Positions 1 through 8,242 of a stretch of 18,681 nt of DNA are shown here, piece by piece. The notes under the pieces were generated by a model. That model had not been told where the DNA came from and did no database searches. It worked only from the letters and a program-made list of their open reading frames with translations. This DNA comes from Gammaproteobacteria bacterium UBA3498 (lineage in GTDB: Bacteria > Pseudomonadota > Gammaproteobacteria > Pseudomonadales > Pseudohongiellaceae): assembly GCA_002377605.1 (NCBI GenBank), contig DFQD01000109.1:1-18681 (forward strand). Reading direction: 5' to 3'. Every line of letters starts with the position of its first letter. Position 1 is the first letter of the stretch. The translations under genes were made by a program, and so were the position numbers.

Positions 1-1
1 A

Positions 2-730
2 GCAGAAAAAGATACCTTGGGTTTGTATTTGTCAGGACATCCCATCGACGAATTTTTGCCAGAGTTAGCTCATATAACAAAAGATCGTATTGCAAATTTA
101 AGGCCAGAACGAGGACCCCAATTGGTTGCCGGGTTGCTTCATGGCTTTCGCACGATGAAATCCAAAGCTGGGGATACTATTGCTTTTCTTACTCTGGATG
201 ATCGCAGCGGCCGCTTTGAAGTTTCCTTGTTTGCTAAGGAATATGAAAAATATCGCGAGCTAATGCAGCGAGATTTGATTCTCGTTGTGGAATGCACTGT
301 CAGTGTAGATGATTATACCGGTGGTATGCGTGGTAGAGCTAAACAGGTAATGACTCTGGCTCAAGCAAGAAAGAAATTTGCCCATCGACTCGCTCTCAAT
401 CTAAGTTCGGAAGATTTGCGGTCAGGCTTTTGTCAGCATCTTGCGAATATTCTCGAGCCTTATCGGAAGGAAACTATAAACACGTACGTTCCAATATCTG
501 AGAGTCCGGACCCTGTCGAAACCCAAAGAGACGAAAACCTCCCTCAAAAGCCACCTCAGGAGGGGTGTCAGGTAGTCATTAACTATCAGCGCCCCGGCTC
601 CAGAGGGTGTATAATGCTCGGCAAAGACTGGGTCGTATCTCCAACTGATGATTTGCTGCAGCGCCTAAAAATTGAGTATGGCAAAGATCAGGTTGAATTA
701 GATTACAAGCAGACATTAACTCTGAATTAG
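2..730 (+). CDS. dnaE: DNA polymerase III alpha subunit, C-terminal part (5' partial)
   Basis: This is the last 242 codons of the replicative polymerase catalytic subunit. The reading frame is already open at base 2 and enters from outside the window, so no start codon is present here. It opens with the conserved stretch EKDTLGLYLSGHPID. An OB-fold follows at about residues 40-120 of the fragment (GLLHGFRTMKSKAGD, then FLTLDDRSGRFEVSLF, which resembles E. coli DnaE LDDRSGRLEVMLF). The tail ends with WVVSPTDDLLQRLK and a VELDY-like motif. In DnaE this region binds single-stranded DNA and the tau subunit of the clamp loader; the polymerase active site lies upstream and is not visible. A proline- and glutamate-rich linker of about 20 residues (near SESPDPVETQRDENLPQK) is longer than in E. 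coli. The gene ends 48 bp before accA, the usual gammaproteobacterial neighbour. Confidence 0.96.
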   Translation, partial: AEKDTLGLYLSGHPIDEFLPELAHITKDRIANLRPERGPQLVAGLLHGFRTMKSKAGDTIAFLTLDDRSGRFEVSLFAKEYEKYRELMQRDLILVVECTVSVDDYTGGMRGRAKQVMTLAQARKKFAHRLALNLSSEDLRSGFCQHLANILEPYRKETINTYVPISESPDPVETQRDENLPQKPPQEGCQVVINYQRPGSRGCIMLGKDWVVSPTDDLLQRLKIEYGKDQVELDYKQTLTLN

Positions 731-778
731 ACTTTTTAGTGGAGAAGTGTAGAACCGGCACTGGTTCCTTTCGCAATA

Positions 779-1732
779 ATGGACCCGAATTACCTCGAAT
801 TTGAACAACCCATCGCCGAGTTAGAAGCCAAGATTAGCGAATTGCGTCTGGTGGGTTCTGACAATGAAATAAATATCTCTGAAGAAATTCAGAATCTCAT
901 AGACAAAAGCACAAAACTAACCGAAAAGATTTATGCTAATTTGACTCCGTGGCAAATTTCTCAAGTTGCTCGCCATCCGTTGCGCCCTTATACAATGGAT
1001 TACATCGAACACATTTTCACGGAGTTCGACCAACTCCATGGCGACCGACTTTTTGCTGATGATCAGGCAATTATCGGAGGTCTGGCACGCTTAGAAGGTC
1101 GTCCGGTTATGGTAATAGGCCATCAAAAGGGGAGAGGCACAAAAGAAAAAGTTCGTCATAATTTTGGCATGCCTCGACCAGAAGGTTACCGCAAAGCGCG
1201 AAGACTTATTCAATTAGCCGAACAGTACAGTATTCCAGTCCTGAGTTTTATAGATACACCTGGTGCTTATCCAGGAATGGACTCAGAAGAAAGGGGGATT
1301 AACGAAGCAATTGCAGAAAACATGGCGATGATGTCCCGAGTTAAAATTCCTCTTATTGCGACAGTTACCGGAGAGGCTAATTCCGGAGGTGCAATTGCAA
1401 TCGGAGTAGCCGACCAATTGAACATGTTGCAGTACTCAACTTACACCGTAATCACACCCGAGGGTTGCGCAACGATTCTATGGAAATCTTCCGAATATGC
1501 TTCAGCCGCCGCAGATGCAATGGGTGTTACCTCTCAGCGTTTGGAAGAATTAGGTATAGTCGATAGAACTATTGCCGAGCCATTGGGCGGTGCGCACCGA
1601 GATGTTGCAGAAACCTCAGAAAATATAAAACAAGCTCTTATAGAGCAGATCGACCGTTTAACGGCCATGGATCTTAATCAGCTAGTCGATAAACGTTATC
1701 AACGTCTCATGAGCTATGGCATAAGCGCATAG
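779..1732 (+). CDS. accA: Acetyl-CoA carboxylase, carboxyltransferase subunit alpha
   Basis: Catalyses, with AccD, transfer of the carboxyl group from carboxybiotin to acetyl-CoA, giving malonyl-CoA for fatty acid synthesis; the enzyme is cytosolic. The 317-residue product is essentially the family length (E. coli 319). It starts with the typical LEFEQPIAELEAKI helix and continues with ARHPLRPYTMDYIEHIF, GHQKGRGTKEKVRHNFGMP, SFIDTPGAYPGMDSEERG, GEANSGGAIAIGVAD, NMLQYSTYTVITPEGCA and the ending RRYQRLMSYG-like RYQRLMSYGISA. The glycine-rich SGGA turn is part of the oxyanion and CoA site in this crotonase-like fold. The ATG at 779 is chosen because it gives the canonical N-terminus, although no clear Shine-Dalgarno precedes it. 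A small inverted repeat (GAACC/GGTTC at 752-767) lies just upstream. The gene follows dnaE as in Pseudomonas and E. coli. Confidence 0.98.
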   Translation: MDPNYLEFEQPIAELEAKISELRLVGSDNEINISEEIQNLIDKSTKLTEKIYANLTPWQISQVARHPLRPYTMDYIEHIFTEFDQLHGDRLFADDQAIIGGLARLEGRPVMVIGHQKGRGTKEKVRHNFGMPRPEGYRKARRLIQLAEQYSIPVLSFIDTPGAYPGMDSEERGINEAIAENMAMMSRVKIPLIATVTGEANSGGAIAIGVADQLNMLQYSTYTVITPEGCATILWKSSEYASAAADAMGVTSQRLEELGIVDRTIAEPLGGAHRDVAETSENIKQALIEQIDRLTAMDLNQLVDKRYQRLMSYGISA

Positions 1733-1827
1733 TAATAAACGCGACAATAAAGCCTTCTTAACTAACTTTTATTTCCCGAGTTCGTTAGACTCGTACTCAA
1801 CAGCTTTTCGATAGCGTTTTTTCTTCA

Positions 1828-3153
1828 ATGAAATTTGATCTCGAATATTTACAGCACAGCCTAGCGCCGCTTGCTCAGCAACCTTCTTTGCTGGTCGGGT
1901 TAAGCGGAGGAATGGATTCTGTTGTTTTGCTTTACGGAATGTGTAGGGTGGCAGAAGAAAGCTTGAGTCTTGGGGCTATTAGGGCACTTCATGTTAACCA
2001 TGGTTTGCAAGCGGAAGCTGACCAGTGGCAAAATTTTTGTGAGGACCTCTGTAATGATCTCGGTGTTCCGTTGCATTGCGAAAAAGTAGAGATTAAAAGT
2101 CATAACAGCCCGGATCTTTCAATTGAAAATATTGCCCGAAAAGCACGCTATGGTGTATTCGAATCGCAGTTGAAGGATGGAGAAGTTTTAATACTTGGCC
2201 ATCATTTAGATGATCAGCTTGAAACTCTTTTGTTCAGGCTTAATCGAGGTGCTGGCTTAAAAGGGCTCACGGCTATTCCAAAAAAAAGAGATTTAGCAAA
2301 AGGAGAAATTTATCGACCATTATTGGAAGTAGGTCGCAAGGAACTTCAGCGATTCGCAGAATCGCACAACTTACAATGGATTAAAGATCAATCCAATCAG
2401 GACACCTCCTTCGATAGAAATTTTCTAAGAAATGAAATTCTACCGATCATTGAATCTCGTTGGCCAAATTATCGCTCTAGCTGGGGTAAGTCACTGCAAC
2501 TGATTAGAGAAGCCAATGAGATGTTGCGGGAATTAGCGGATTCCGATTTATCAAGCTTGTTAACAAAAGATAAAAGCGTAATTTCAATTATCGAGCTTGG
2601 AGAACTTAGCGAAGCAAGACAAAGAAACGTTTTCAGGTTTTGGATTGAAAAGTCAGGACTACCAGATCCGGGTTGGAATCTATTGCAGCGAATGGTTTGT
2701 GAGTTTGCGACACTTGATAAACAAGGAGAAGCAGTAATTGCAGCAAATGGCTTTTCGCTTCGCCGATACAGGGATAGTTTGTATTTATTGAAAGAGCAAG
2801 CAAATCCGCCAGAGAGCCTGAATTGGATTCCGCAAGAAAAACCAGAAATAGAAATTGAGGGTTGCGGAACTTTGGCAGCAAGGGAGGTTATTGGTGGGGG
2901 GCTGGCAAAGTCACAGGCAGACTCCTTCGACATTCGCTTCAGGAAGGGGGGGGAATCCTGTCGTCTATTGGGTCGGCCTAGCAAGAGTTTAAAAAAACTA
3001 CTGCAGGAAGCTAATATTGAACCATGGTGGAGAGAACGAATACCCCTAATTTATCGGAATAATGAATTGGTCTGTATTCCTGGGATTGGTGTCGCAGAAA
3101 CTAGCGCTGCAGCACCAAACGAGCCAGGAATCGAGTTTCAATGGTGGCGTTAA
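1828..3153 (+). CDS. tilS: tRNA(Ile)-lysidine synthetase
   Basis: Attaches lysine to C34 of the CAU-anticodon tRNA-Ile, changing it to lysidine so that it reads AUA codons and is charged with isoleucine; essential in most bacteria. The N-terminal PP-loop ATPase domain carries the signature SGGMDS at residues 26-31. It is followed by LHVNHGLQ, LGHHLDDQLETLLFRLNRGAG and the DQSNQDTSFDRNFLRNEILP block typical of TilS. The C-terminal substrate-binding domain is present (FRKGGESCRLLGRPSKSLKK, then WWRERIPLIYRNNELVCIPG). At 441 residues it is close to E. coli TilS (432). A run of eight G residues at 2946-2953 lies inside the C-terminal domain (FRKGGES) and would be slippage-prone. The 95-bp gap before it contains only a short hairpin (CGAGT/ACTCG, 1777-1793). 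The accA-tilS-pyrG order matches Pseudomonas. Confidence 0.97.
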   Translation: MKFDLEYLQHSLAPLAQQPSLLVGLSGGMDSVVLLYGMCRVAEESLSLGAIRALHVNHGLQAEADQWQNFCEDLCNDLGVPLHCEKVEIKSHNSPDLSIENIARKARYGVFESQLKDGEVLILGHHLDDQLETLLFRLNRGAGLKGLTAIPKKRDLAKGEIYRPLLEVGRKELQRFAESHNLQWIKDQSNQDTSFDRNFLRNEILPIIESRWPNYRSSWGKSLQLIREANEMLRELADSDLSSLLTKDKSVISIIELGELSEARQRNVFRFWIEKSGLPDPGWNLLQRMVCEFATLDKQGEAVIAANGFSLRRYRDSLYLLKEQANPPESLNWIPQEKPEIEIEGCGTLAAREVIGGGLAKSQADSFDIRFRKGGESCRLLGRPSKSLKKLLQEANIEPWWRERIPLIYRNNELVCIPGIGVAETSAAAPNEPGIEFQWWR

Positions 3154-3217
3154 GCAGGCCAATTCGCACAAGAATAGGAGTAGTTTCCAATTTCTATCTG
3201 TCGAAGAAAAGCTCAGA

Positions 3218-3246
3218 TTGAGCTAGGAGGAGGCTTCTGGTAGACT
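3218..3246 (+). promoter_or_regulatory. Probable sigma-70 promoter of pyrG
   Basis: TTGAGC at 3218-3223 and TAGACT at 3241-3246 are separated by 17 bp, a good match to the sigma-70 pattern. Transcription would begin near 3252-3254, giving a leader of about 50 nt that contains the hairpin at 3263-3283. The match is by eye only. It is supported by the unusually large 152-bp gap between tilS and pyrG in an otherwise compact cluster. Confidence 0.5.
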
Positions 3247-3262
3247 GTAATTCCATCTGTAA

Positions 3263-3283
3263 GAGCCAGATCCTAACTGGCTC
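3263..3283 (+). promoter_or_regulatory. Hairpin in the pyrG leader
   Basis: The arms GAGCCAG and CTGGCTC are perfectly complementary over 7 bp around a 7-nt loop. The hairpin ends about 22 bp before the pyrG ATG, just ahead of the purine-rich AAAGAGATGGGG ribosome binding region. No U-tract follows, so it is not a classical terminator. A second perfect hairpin (AGCTCA/TGAGCT, 3210-3224) overlaps the promoter's -35 element. A role in translation or RNA stability is inference. Confidence 0.45.
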
Positions 3284-3305
3284 GACTTAAAGAGATGGGG
3301 CCTTC

Positions 3306-5000
3306 ATGACTCGTTTTATCTTTATCACTGGTGGCGTAGTTTCTTCGCTAGGGAAGGGTATTACTTCTGCTTCTCTTGCCGCAATTCTCGAAGCTCGGGG
3401 TCTTAAAATCACCATGCTAAAACTGGATCCTTATATCAATGTAGATCCAGGTACTATGAGCCCTTTTCAGCACGGTGAAGTCTTTGTTACTGAAGACGGT
3501 GCAGAAACAGATTTAGACCTGGGTCATTATGAGCGTTTCAGCCGCGTTACCATGAATCAAAATAATAATTTTACTACCGGTCGTGTTTATGAAGAAGTAT
3601 TAAAATGTGAACGCCGTGGTGATTATCTTGGTGCTACTATTCAAGTAATTCCTCACATAACTGACGAAATTAAGAAGCGGGTTATCGAAGGGGCAGGTAA
3701 AGCAGATGTTGCTCTGGTTGAAATTGGCGGCACAGTCGGTGACATTGAGTCTCAACCATTTCTCGAAGCAGTTCGTCAACTAAGAGTCGAGCTTGGTTCG
3801 GGAAAAGCGTTGTTTATACATCTTACTCTTGTGCCTTATATTAGCACTGCGGGAGAAACGAAAACCAAACCTACCCAGCACTCAGTTAAGGAACTTCGTT
3901 CCATTGGTATACAGCCCGACGTCTTAGTTTGCAGATCTGAACAGGAATTAGATGAATCTGCCCGTAAAAAGATTGCGTTATTTACCAACGTAGAATTTCC
4001 TTCTGTAGTTTCCTTACCTGATACAGATACCATTTATCGCATCCCTTCAATTTTGGGTGCGGCGGGTCTGGATGAGATCGTCGTCAAAAAACTCAACCTG
4101 GATTGCCCAAAAGCAGATTACTCTGAATGGGATCGGGTGGTAGACGCTCAATTAAATCCTGAACGGGAAGTTAAGCTGGCCATGGTGGGCAAGTACATGG
4201 ATCTCTTGGATGCTTATAAATCCTTAAATGAAGCCATTATTCATGCTGGGATCCAAACTCATACTAAGGTGCACATTAACTATATCGATTCTTCTGATGT
4301 GATGGAGCGAGGAATGGACATGCTCGAGGGGCATGATGCGATTTTGATTCCAGGTGGATTTGGAGAGAGAGGATTTGAGGGAAAGATTCTGGCGACTCAA
4401 TATGCGCGGGAAAACAAAATTCCTTTTCTCGGAATCTGTCTGGGCTTGCAGGCAGCTGTGATCGATTACGCGCGAAACGTCGCTGGTCTCACCGGGGCAA
4501 ACAGTACAGAATTTGATAGCAAGTCACCGCACCCTGTGATTGCTCTCATTAGCGAATGGACAACTTCAACGGGTTCAACCGAGCATCGCGATGAAAATTC
4601 AAATCTTGGTGGGACTATGCGTTTAGGTGGTCAAAAATGCATTTTGCAGAAGAACTCTAAGAGCTTTGACTGTTATGGTGTAGAAGAAATTGTAGAACGT
4701 CATCGTCATCGCTATGAGTTTAATAATGACTATTTACAAAGCCTGAGCGAGGCTGGATTGCAACTCGTTGGCAAATCCGCTGACGGCATGCTTGTTGAAG
4801 TGATCGAAGTCGCGGATCATCCATGGTTCGTTGGCTGCCAATTTCACCCTGAATTTACCTCAACCCCGCGCGAAGGACATCCATTATTTACTGGATTCAT
4901 TAGCGCAGCAATTGTATATAGTTCTAAAGAATCACAAGAAGACGATACGCTAGATACACCAAAGCAAACAATATCTGCTATTAAAACAGCACAAGTTTAA
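3306..5000 (+). CDS. pyrG: CTP synthase
   Basis: Converts UTP to CTP using ATP and glutamine, the last step of pyrimidine nucleotide synthesis; cytosolic. The N-terminal synthetase domain begins FIFITGGVVSSLGKG, with the nucleotide-binding lysine at position 18, then LDPYINVDPGTMSPFQHGEVFVT and GGTVGDIES. The C-terminal class I glutamine amidotransferase domain has the oxyanion motif PGGFGERG, the nucleophile Cys378 in FLGICLGLQ, and the His/Glu pair in CQFHPEFTS. Length is 564 residues against 545 in E. coli. The extra 20 or so are an acidic and Ser/Thr-rich tail after GFISAAIVYSS and look unstructured. It probably has its own promoter (3218-3246), and the kdsA ATG follows only 22 bp after its stop, so the two are likely cotranscribed. 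Confidence 0.98.
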   Translation: MTRFIFITGGVVSSLGKGITSASLAAILEARGLKITMLKLDPYINVDPGTMSPFQHGEVFVTEDGAETDLDLGHYERFSRVTMNQNNNFTTGRVYEEVLKCERRGDYLGATIQVIPHITDEIKKRVIEGAGKADVALVEIGGTVGDIESQPFLEAVRQLRVELGSGKALFIHLTLVPYISTAGETKTKPTQHSVKELRSIGIQPDVLVCRSEQELDESARKKIALFTNVEFPSVVSLPDTDTIYRIPSILGAAGLDEIVVKKLNLDCPKADYSEWDRVVDAQLNPEREVKLAMVGKYMDLLDAYKSLNEAIIHAGIQTHTKVHINYIDSSDVMERGMDMLEGHDAILIPGGFGERGFEGKILATQYARENKIPFLGICLGLQAAVIDYARNVAGLTGANSTEFDSKSPHPVIALISEWTTSTGSTEHRDENSNLGGTMRLGGQKCILQKNSKSFDCYGVEEIVERHRHRYEFNNDYLQSLSEAGLQLVGKSADGMLVEVIEVADHPWFVGCQFHPEFTSTPREGHPLFTGFISAAIVYSSKESQEDDTLDTPKQTISAIKTAQV

Positions 5001-5022
5001 GAATATTCCGGCACCTTAATTA

Positions 5023-5868
5023 ATGACGCATAAGCAAATCGATATCGCCAATATTTCTGTTGCTAACAATTTGCCGTTAGTCCTCTTTGGTGGGCTGAAT
5101 GTACTAGAGTCTCGCGATCTAACTTTGTCTGTAGCAGAAAATTTCAAAACTACCTGTGCAGAAATAGGAATACCATTTGTCTTTAAAGCTTCTTTTGACA
5201 AAGCCAATCGATCTTCTATTAATTCATTTCGAGGCCCAGGCCTGGAAGAGGGTCTGAATTGGTTGGCTGAAGTTAAATCTCAATTCAATATACCAATTAT
5301 TACTGACATCCATGAGCCTGATCAGGCTGCGGCCGTTAGTGAGATTGCAGACGTATTGCAGCTTCCAGCCTTCCTATCTCGCCAAACAGACTTAGTTGTT
5401 TCTATGGCAAAAACCGGCGCAGCAATAAACATTAAAAAGGCTCAGTTTTTAGCTCCACAAGAGATGGCTCATATTCTTAATAAATTTGAGAGCGCGGGGA
5501 ATCAACGCTTAATATTGTGCGAGCGGGGCAGTAATTTTGGGTATAACAATCTGGTGGTTGATATGCTTGGGTTCTCAATCATGAAACAGTTTGGCTATCC
5601 AGTGATTTTCGACGTAACTCATGCACTTCAAAAGCCAGGCGGGCTCGCCAATAGTGCCGATGGTCGACGTCAGCAAGCAACTGCCCTTGCTAAGGCTGGA
5701 TTGTCACAAGGAATTGCCGGATTATTTCTTGAGGCTCACCCTGACCCAGACAATGCACTTTGCGACGGTCCCTGCGCGCTTCGACTCGATCAATTAAAGC
5801 CTTTCCTGCAACAAATGCTGGAGCTAGATAGGCTCATCAAAGATCAGCCGGATATCGATACCGCGTAA
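5023..5868 (+). CDS. kdsA: 3-deoxy-D-manno-octulosonate 8-phosphate (Kdo8P) synthase
   Basis: Condenses phosphoenolpyruvate with arabinose 5-phosphate to make Kdo8P, the committed precursor of the Kdo sugars of the lipopolysaccharide inner core. This supports a Gram-negative host. The 281-residue TIM-barrel protein matches the family throughout: VLFGGLNVLESRD, KASFDKANRSSINSFRGPG, DIHEPDQA, QLPAFLSRQTDLV, ERGSNFGYNNLVVDMLGF and EAHPDPDNALCDGPCALRL. Asn26 stands where the metal-dependent form of the enzyme has cysteine, so this should be the metal-independent class, as in E. coli. The ATG at 5023 gives the usual N-terminus; no strong Shine-Dalgarno is visible. The gene lies between pyrG and eno exactly as in Pseudomonas, linking CTP (needed for CMP-Kdo), PEP-generating enolase and Kdo synthesis. 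Confidence 0.98.
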   Translation: MTHKQIDIANISVANNLPLVLFGGLNVLESRDLTLSVAENFKTTCAEIGIPFVFKASFDKANRSSINSFRGPGLEEGLNWLAEVKSQFNIPIITDIHEPDQAAAVSEIADVLQLPAFLSRQTDLVVSMAKTGAAINIKKAQFLAPQEMAHILNKFESAGNQRLILCERGSNFGYNNLVVDMLGFSIMKQFGYPVIFDVTHALQKPGGLANSADGRRQQATALAKAGLSQGIAGLFLEAHPDPDNALCDGPCALRLDQLKPFLQQMLELDRLIKDQPDIDTA

Positions 5869-5908
5869 AACTTCGAACAATTCCTCTCTACATCTTTAAG
5901 GTATTTAC

Positions 5909-7207
5909 ATGTCAGAAATTACTGAAATTACCGCTCGTGAAGTGTTGGACTCACGGGGCAATCCAACGGTAGAAGCAGACGTACGCCTAAGCAGCGGCGC
6001 ATTCGGTTCGGCTTGTGCGCCATCGGGTGCATCTACTGGTTCGCGCGAAGCATTAGAGCTTAGGGATAAAAATCCAGAGCGCTACTTCGGCAAAGGTGTC
6101 TTAACTGCGGTACATAATGTAAATACGCAAATAAGAGATGCCCTAATTGGTAAATCTGCTGTCGATCAGGAAAGTTTCGATCAAATCATGCTTAATCTTG
6201 ATGGTACTGAAAACAAATCCAAATTAGGTGCAAATGCAATTCTTGCCGTGTCTTTAGCAGCAGCTAAAGCAGCCGCAGTTGATTCAGGCATGCCGCTGTA
6301 TCAACACATAGCCAGATTAAACGGCAGTGATGGTAAGTTCACTTTACCTGTTCCGATGATGAATATCGTAAATGGAGGTGAGCATGCGGACAATAATGTT
6401 GATATTCAGGAATTCATGGTACAGCCAACTGGAGCGGATTCTTTTCGTGAAGCGCTACGGCACGGTGCAGAAATTTTTCACGCGCTCAAGTCAGTGCTAA
6501 ATGCTCAGGGATTAAACACTGCTGTAGGTGATGAGGGTGGCTTTGCTCCGAACCTGCCGTCAAATTCTGCTGCTCTTGATGTCATCATGGAAGCTATTGC
6601 TAAAGCAGGATTTAAACCTGGAGAAGATATTCATCTTGCGTTGGATTGTGCGGCTTCAGAATTCTATGTTGATGGTAAATACAATTTGAGAGGCGAAAAC
6701 AAAAGCTTCGATTCTGCCAGTTTTGTAGATTATTTACAGGGCCTCACAGAAAACTACCCAATTCTCTCCATAGAGGACGGGATGGATGAGTCTGACTGGG
6801 ACGGATGGGCTAAATTATCTGAGAAAATAGGCGATAAAGTTCAATTAGTTGGTGATGATTTATTCGTTACCAACACCAGCATTCTAAAAAGAGGGATCAA
6901 TGAGAAGATAGCGAATTCAATATTGATTAAATTCAATCAGATTGGGTCGCTTACAGAAACACTCTCTGCAGTCAATATGGCTAAAGATGCAGCGTACACA
7001 GCGGTTATTTCTCACCGATCCGGGGAGACAGAAGACACAACGATAGCCGACTTGGCAGTAGCTACAGCAGCCGGGCAAATTAAAACGGGCTCTTTGTGCC
7101 GTTCAGATCGTGTCGCCAAATACAATAGACTGCTTCGAATAGAAGAAGAATTGGGTGCGGCATCGATTTACAATGGCTTAAAGGAGTTCTCACAGTTTTT
7201 TCATTAA
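5909..7207 (+). CDS. eno: Enolase (phosphopyruvate hydratase)
   Basis: Interconverts 2-phosphoglycerate and phosphoenolpyruvate in glycolysis and gluconeogenesis; in Gammaproteobacteria it can also be part of the RNase E degradosome. The length, 432 residues, equals E. coli enolase. Visible landmarks are AREVLDSRGNPTVEADV at the N-terminus, the substrate-loop region APSGASTGSREALELRD, NIVNGGEHADNNVDIQEFM, GDEGGFAPN with the catalytic glutamate, Mg-binding acidic residues in LSIEDGMDE and VGDDLF, catalytic Lys341 in LIKFNQIGS, and the signature SHRSGETEDTTIADLAVA. An AAGG about 8 nt before the ATG supports the start. It sits 40 bp after kdsA and 10 bp before ftsB, a conserved gammaproteobacterial trio. 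Confidence 0.99.
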   Translation: MSEITEITAREVLDSRGNPTVEADVRLSSGAFGSACAPSGASTGSREALELRDKNPERYFGKGVLTAVHNVNTQIRDALIGKSAVDQESFDQIMLNLDGTENKSKLGANAILAVSLAAAKAAAVDSGMPLYQHIARLNGSDGKFTLPVPMMNIVNGGEHADNNVDIQEFMVQPTGADSFREALRHGAEIFHALKSVLNAQGLNTAVGDEGGFAPNLPSNSAALDVIMEAIAKAGFKPGEDIHLALDCAASEFYVDGKYNLRGENKSFDSASFVDYLQGLTENYPILSIEDGMDESDWDGWAKLSEKIGDKVQLVGDDLFVTNTSILKRGINEKIANSILIKFNQIGSLTETLSAVNMAKDAAYTAVISHRSGETEDTTIADLAVATAAGQIKTGSLCRSDRVAKYNRLLRIEEELGAASIYNGLKEFSQFFH

Positions 7208-7217
7208 GCGTCGTACT

Positions 7218-7487
7218 ATGAAAGCTTTATATGGGTTCCTCATCATCGTTTTCCTTATTTTTCAATTTCAGTTATGGCTTGGAGAGGATAGTGTGCGCGG
7301 ACTCAATATGCTACAAACTGAGTTAGATGCACAGCGCCAGTTCAACATTGAGTTAAAAGAGCGTAATCGTTTATTAGAAATCGAAGTCGTGGAGTTAAAA
7401 ACTGGTCTTGAAGCAGTAGAAGAGCGGGCCAGATCAGAACTAGGTATGATAGAGGAAGGTGAGATCTTTTATTTACTCCTGGATTAA
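7218..7487 (+). CDS. ftsB: Cell division protein FtsB
   Basis: Small bitopic inner-membrane protein of the FtsQ-FtsL-FtsB complex, which links early divisome assembly to activation of septal peptidoglycan synthesis by FtsWI. The 89-residue product has a short cytoplasmic N-terminus, one membrane segment at about residues 5-21 (GFLIIVFLIFQFQLWLG) and then a periplasmic leucine-zipper-like coiled coil (about 25-70, with KERNRLLEIEVVELKTG). It ends with the family motif EERARSELGMIEEGEIFY. The E. coli protein is slightly longer (103) because of a variable tail. Assignment rests on this architecture, the C-terminal motif and the position directly after eno, which is nearly invariant in the group. 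Confidence 0.95.
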   Translation: MKALYGFLIIVFLIFQFQLWLGEDSVRGLNMLQTELDAQRQFNIELKERNRLLEIEVVELKTGLEAVEERARSELGMIEEGEIFYLLLD

Positions 7488-7514
7488 ATCGTACCTCTAG
7501 ATTATCAACCACTG

Positions 7515-7535
7515 ATCTACAATCTAAAGTAGATT
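7515..7535 (+). other. Short hairpin(s) in the ftsB-ispD gap
   Basis: In the 62-bp gap, ATCTAC (7515-7520) pairs with GTAGAT (7529-7534). Alternatively AATCTA (7521-7526) pairs with TAGATT (7530-7535). The two share bases and exclude each other. The AT-rich stretch TAATATAAAAAC follows, then the ispD ATG. This could be chance in AT-rich DNA, or a weak attenuation or processing site; there is no clear terminator U-run. Confidence 0.25.
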
Positions 7536-7549
7536 AATATAAAAACATT

Positions 7550-8242
7550 ATGAAATTCTGGGCTATTTTGCCAGCCGCTGGCATCGGTCGCCGCTTGGGA
7601 TCGAGGACCCCCAAACAGTACCATTCTATAGGTGGTACTCCAGTACTTATACATTCCATAAATCGATTATTAGAAATTCCGGAGATTGAGCATTTGGTTG
7701 TAGTTCTGCATCCAAAAGATCAGCACTGGGCAGCATTCAATTTTAAAAATAAAAGAGTATCAACAGTAACCGGTGGAGATGAGCGGATTGATTCTGTTAT
7801 CAGCGGAATGCAATTTCTCAGTGAAGAGGCTAACGCCAGTGATTGGGTCCTAGTGCATGATGCAGTTAGACCTTGTGTTAAGCAATCAGATATCAAAAAT
7901 TTAATGAATCAATTAAATGAAAGCAAGGTAGGAGGCCTATTGGGAGTTCCGATAGATAATACGGTGAAACAGCTCGGTGATAATAATGAAATTGAACAGA
8001 CGGTTGATCGTGGTCAGCTCTGGTCTGCATTCACTCCCCAAATGTTTCGCTTCGAGTTGCTAAAGCAGGCGTTATCGAATGCAGTTTCTGCAAATCTTGA
8101 TTTAACTGATGAGGCTAGCGCAATAGAAGCCATGGGATTAAAACCGATTATTGTTCCTGGAGATAGGTCCAACATTAAAATTACCTATGATTCAGATTTA
8201 GAGCTTGCGCGCTATTATTTATTAACTGGAGATAAAACCTAG
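7550..8242 (+). CDS. ispD: 2-C-methyl-D-erythritol 4-phosphate cytidylyltransferase
   Basis: Third step of the MEP isoprenoid pathway: joins MEP with CTP to form CDP-ME in the cytosol. The 230-residue protein (E. coli 236) opens with the nucleotidyltransferase signature PAAGIGRRLGSRTPKQY, with the conserved glycine-rich CTP loop and basic residues. It continues with GGDERIDSVISGM, VLVHDAVRPCV (metal/CTP-binding DAVRP), DNTVKQ, LWSAFTPQMFR, LTDEASAIEAMG and the ending PGDRSNIKITYDSDLELA. It is separate from IspF rather than fused. The stop codon TAG shares its last G with the GTG start of ispF, so translational coupling is likely. The product feeds undecaprenyl phosphate and quinone synthesis. 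Confidence 0.98.
   Translation: MKFWAILPAAGIGRRLGSRTPKQYHSIGGTPVLIHSINRLLEIPEIEHLVVVLHPKDQHWAAFNFKNKRVSTVTGGDERIDSVISGMQFLSEEANASDWVLVHDAVRPCVKQSDIKNLMNQLNESKVGGLLGVPIDNTVKQLGDNNEIEQTVDRGQLWSAFTPQMFRFELLKQALSNAVSANLDLTDEASAIEAMGLKPIIVPGDRSNIKITYDSDLELARYYLLTGDKT

Noticed and set aside
2469..2984. A 171-codon open frame antisense to tilS
   Set aside because: It lies wholly within a confident gene, has low-complexity Ser/Leu-rich sequence and no family features; it is a shadow of tilS codon usage.
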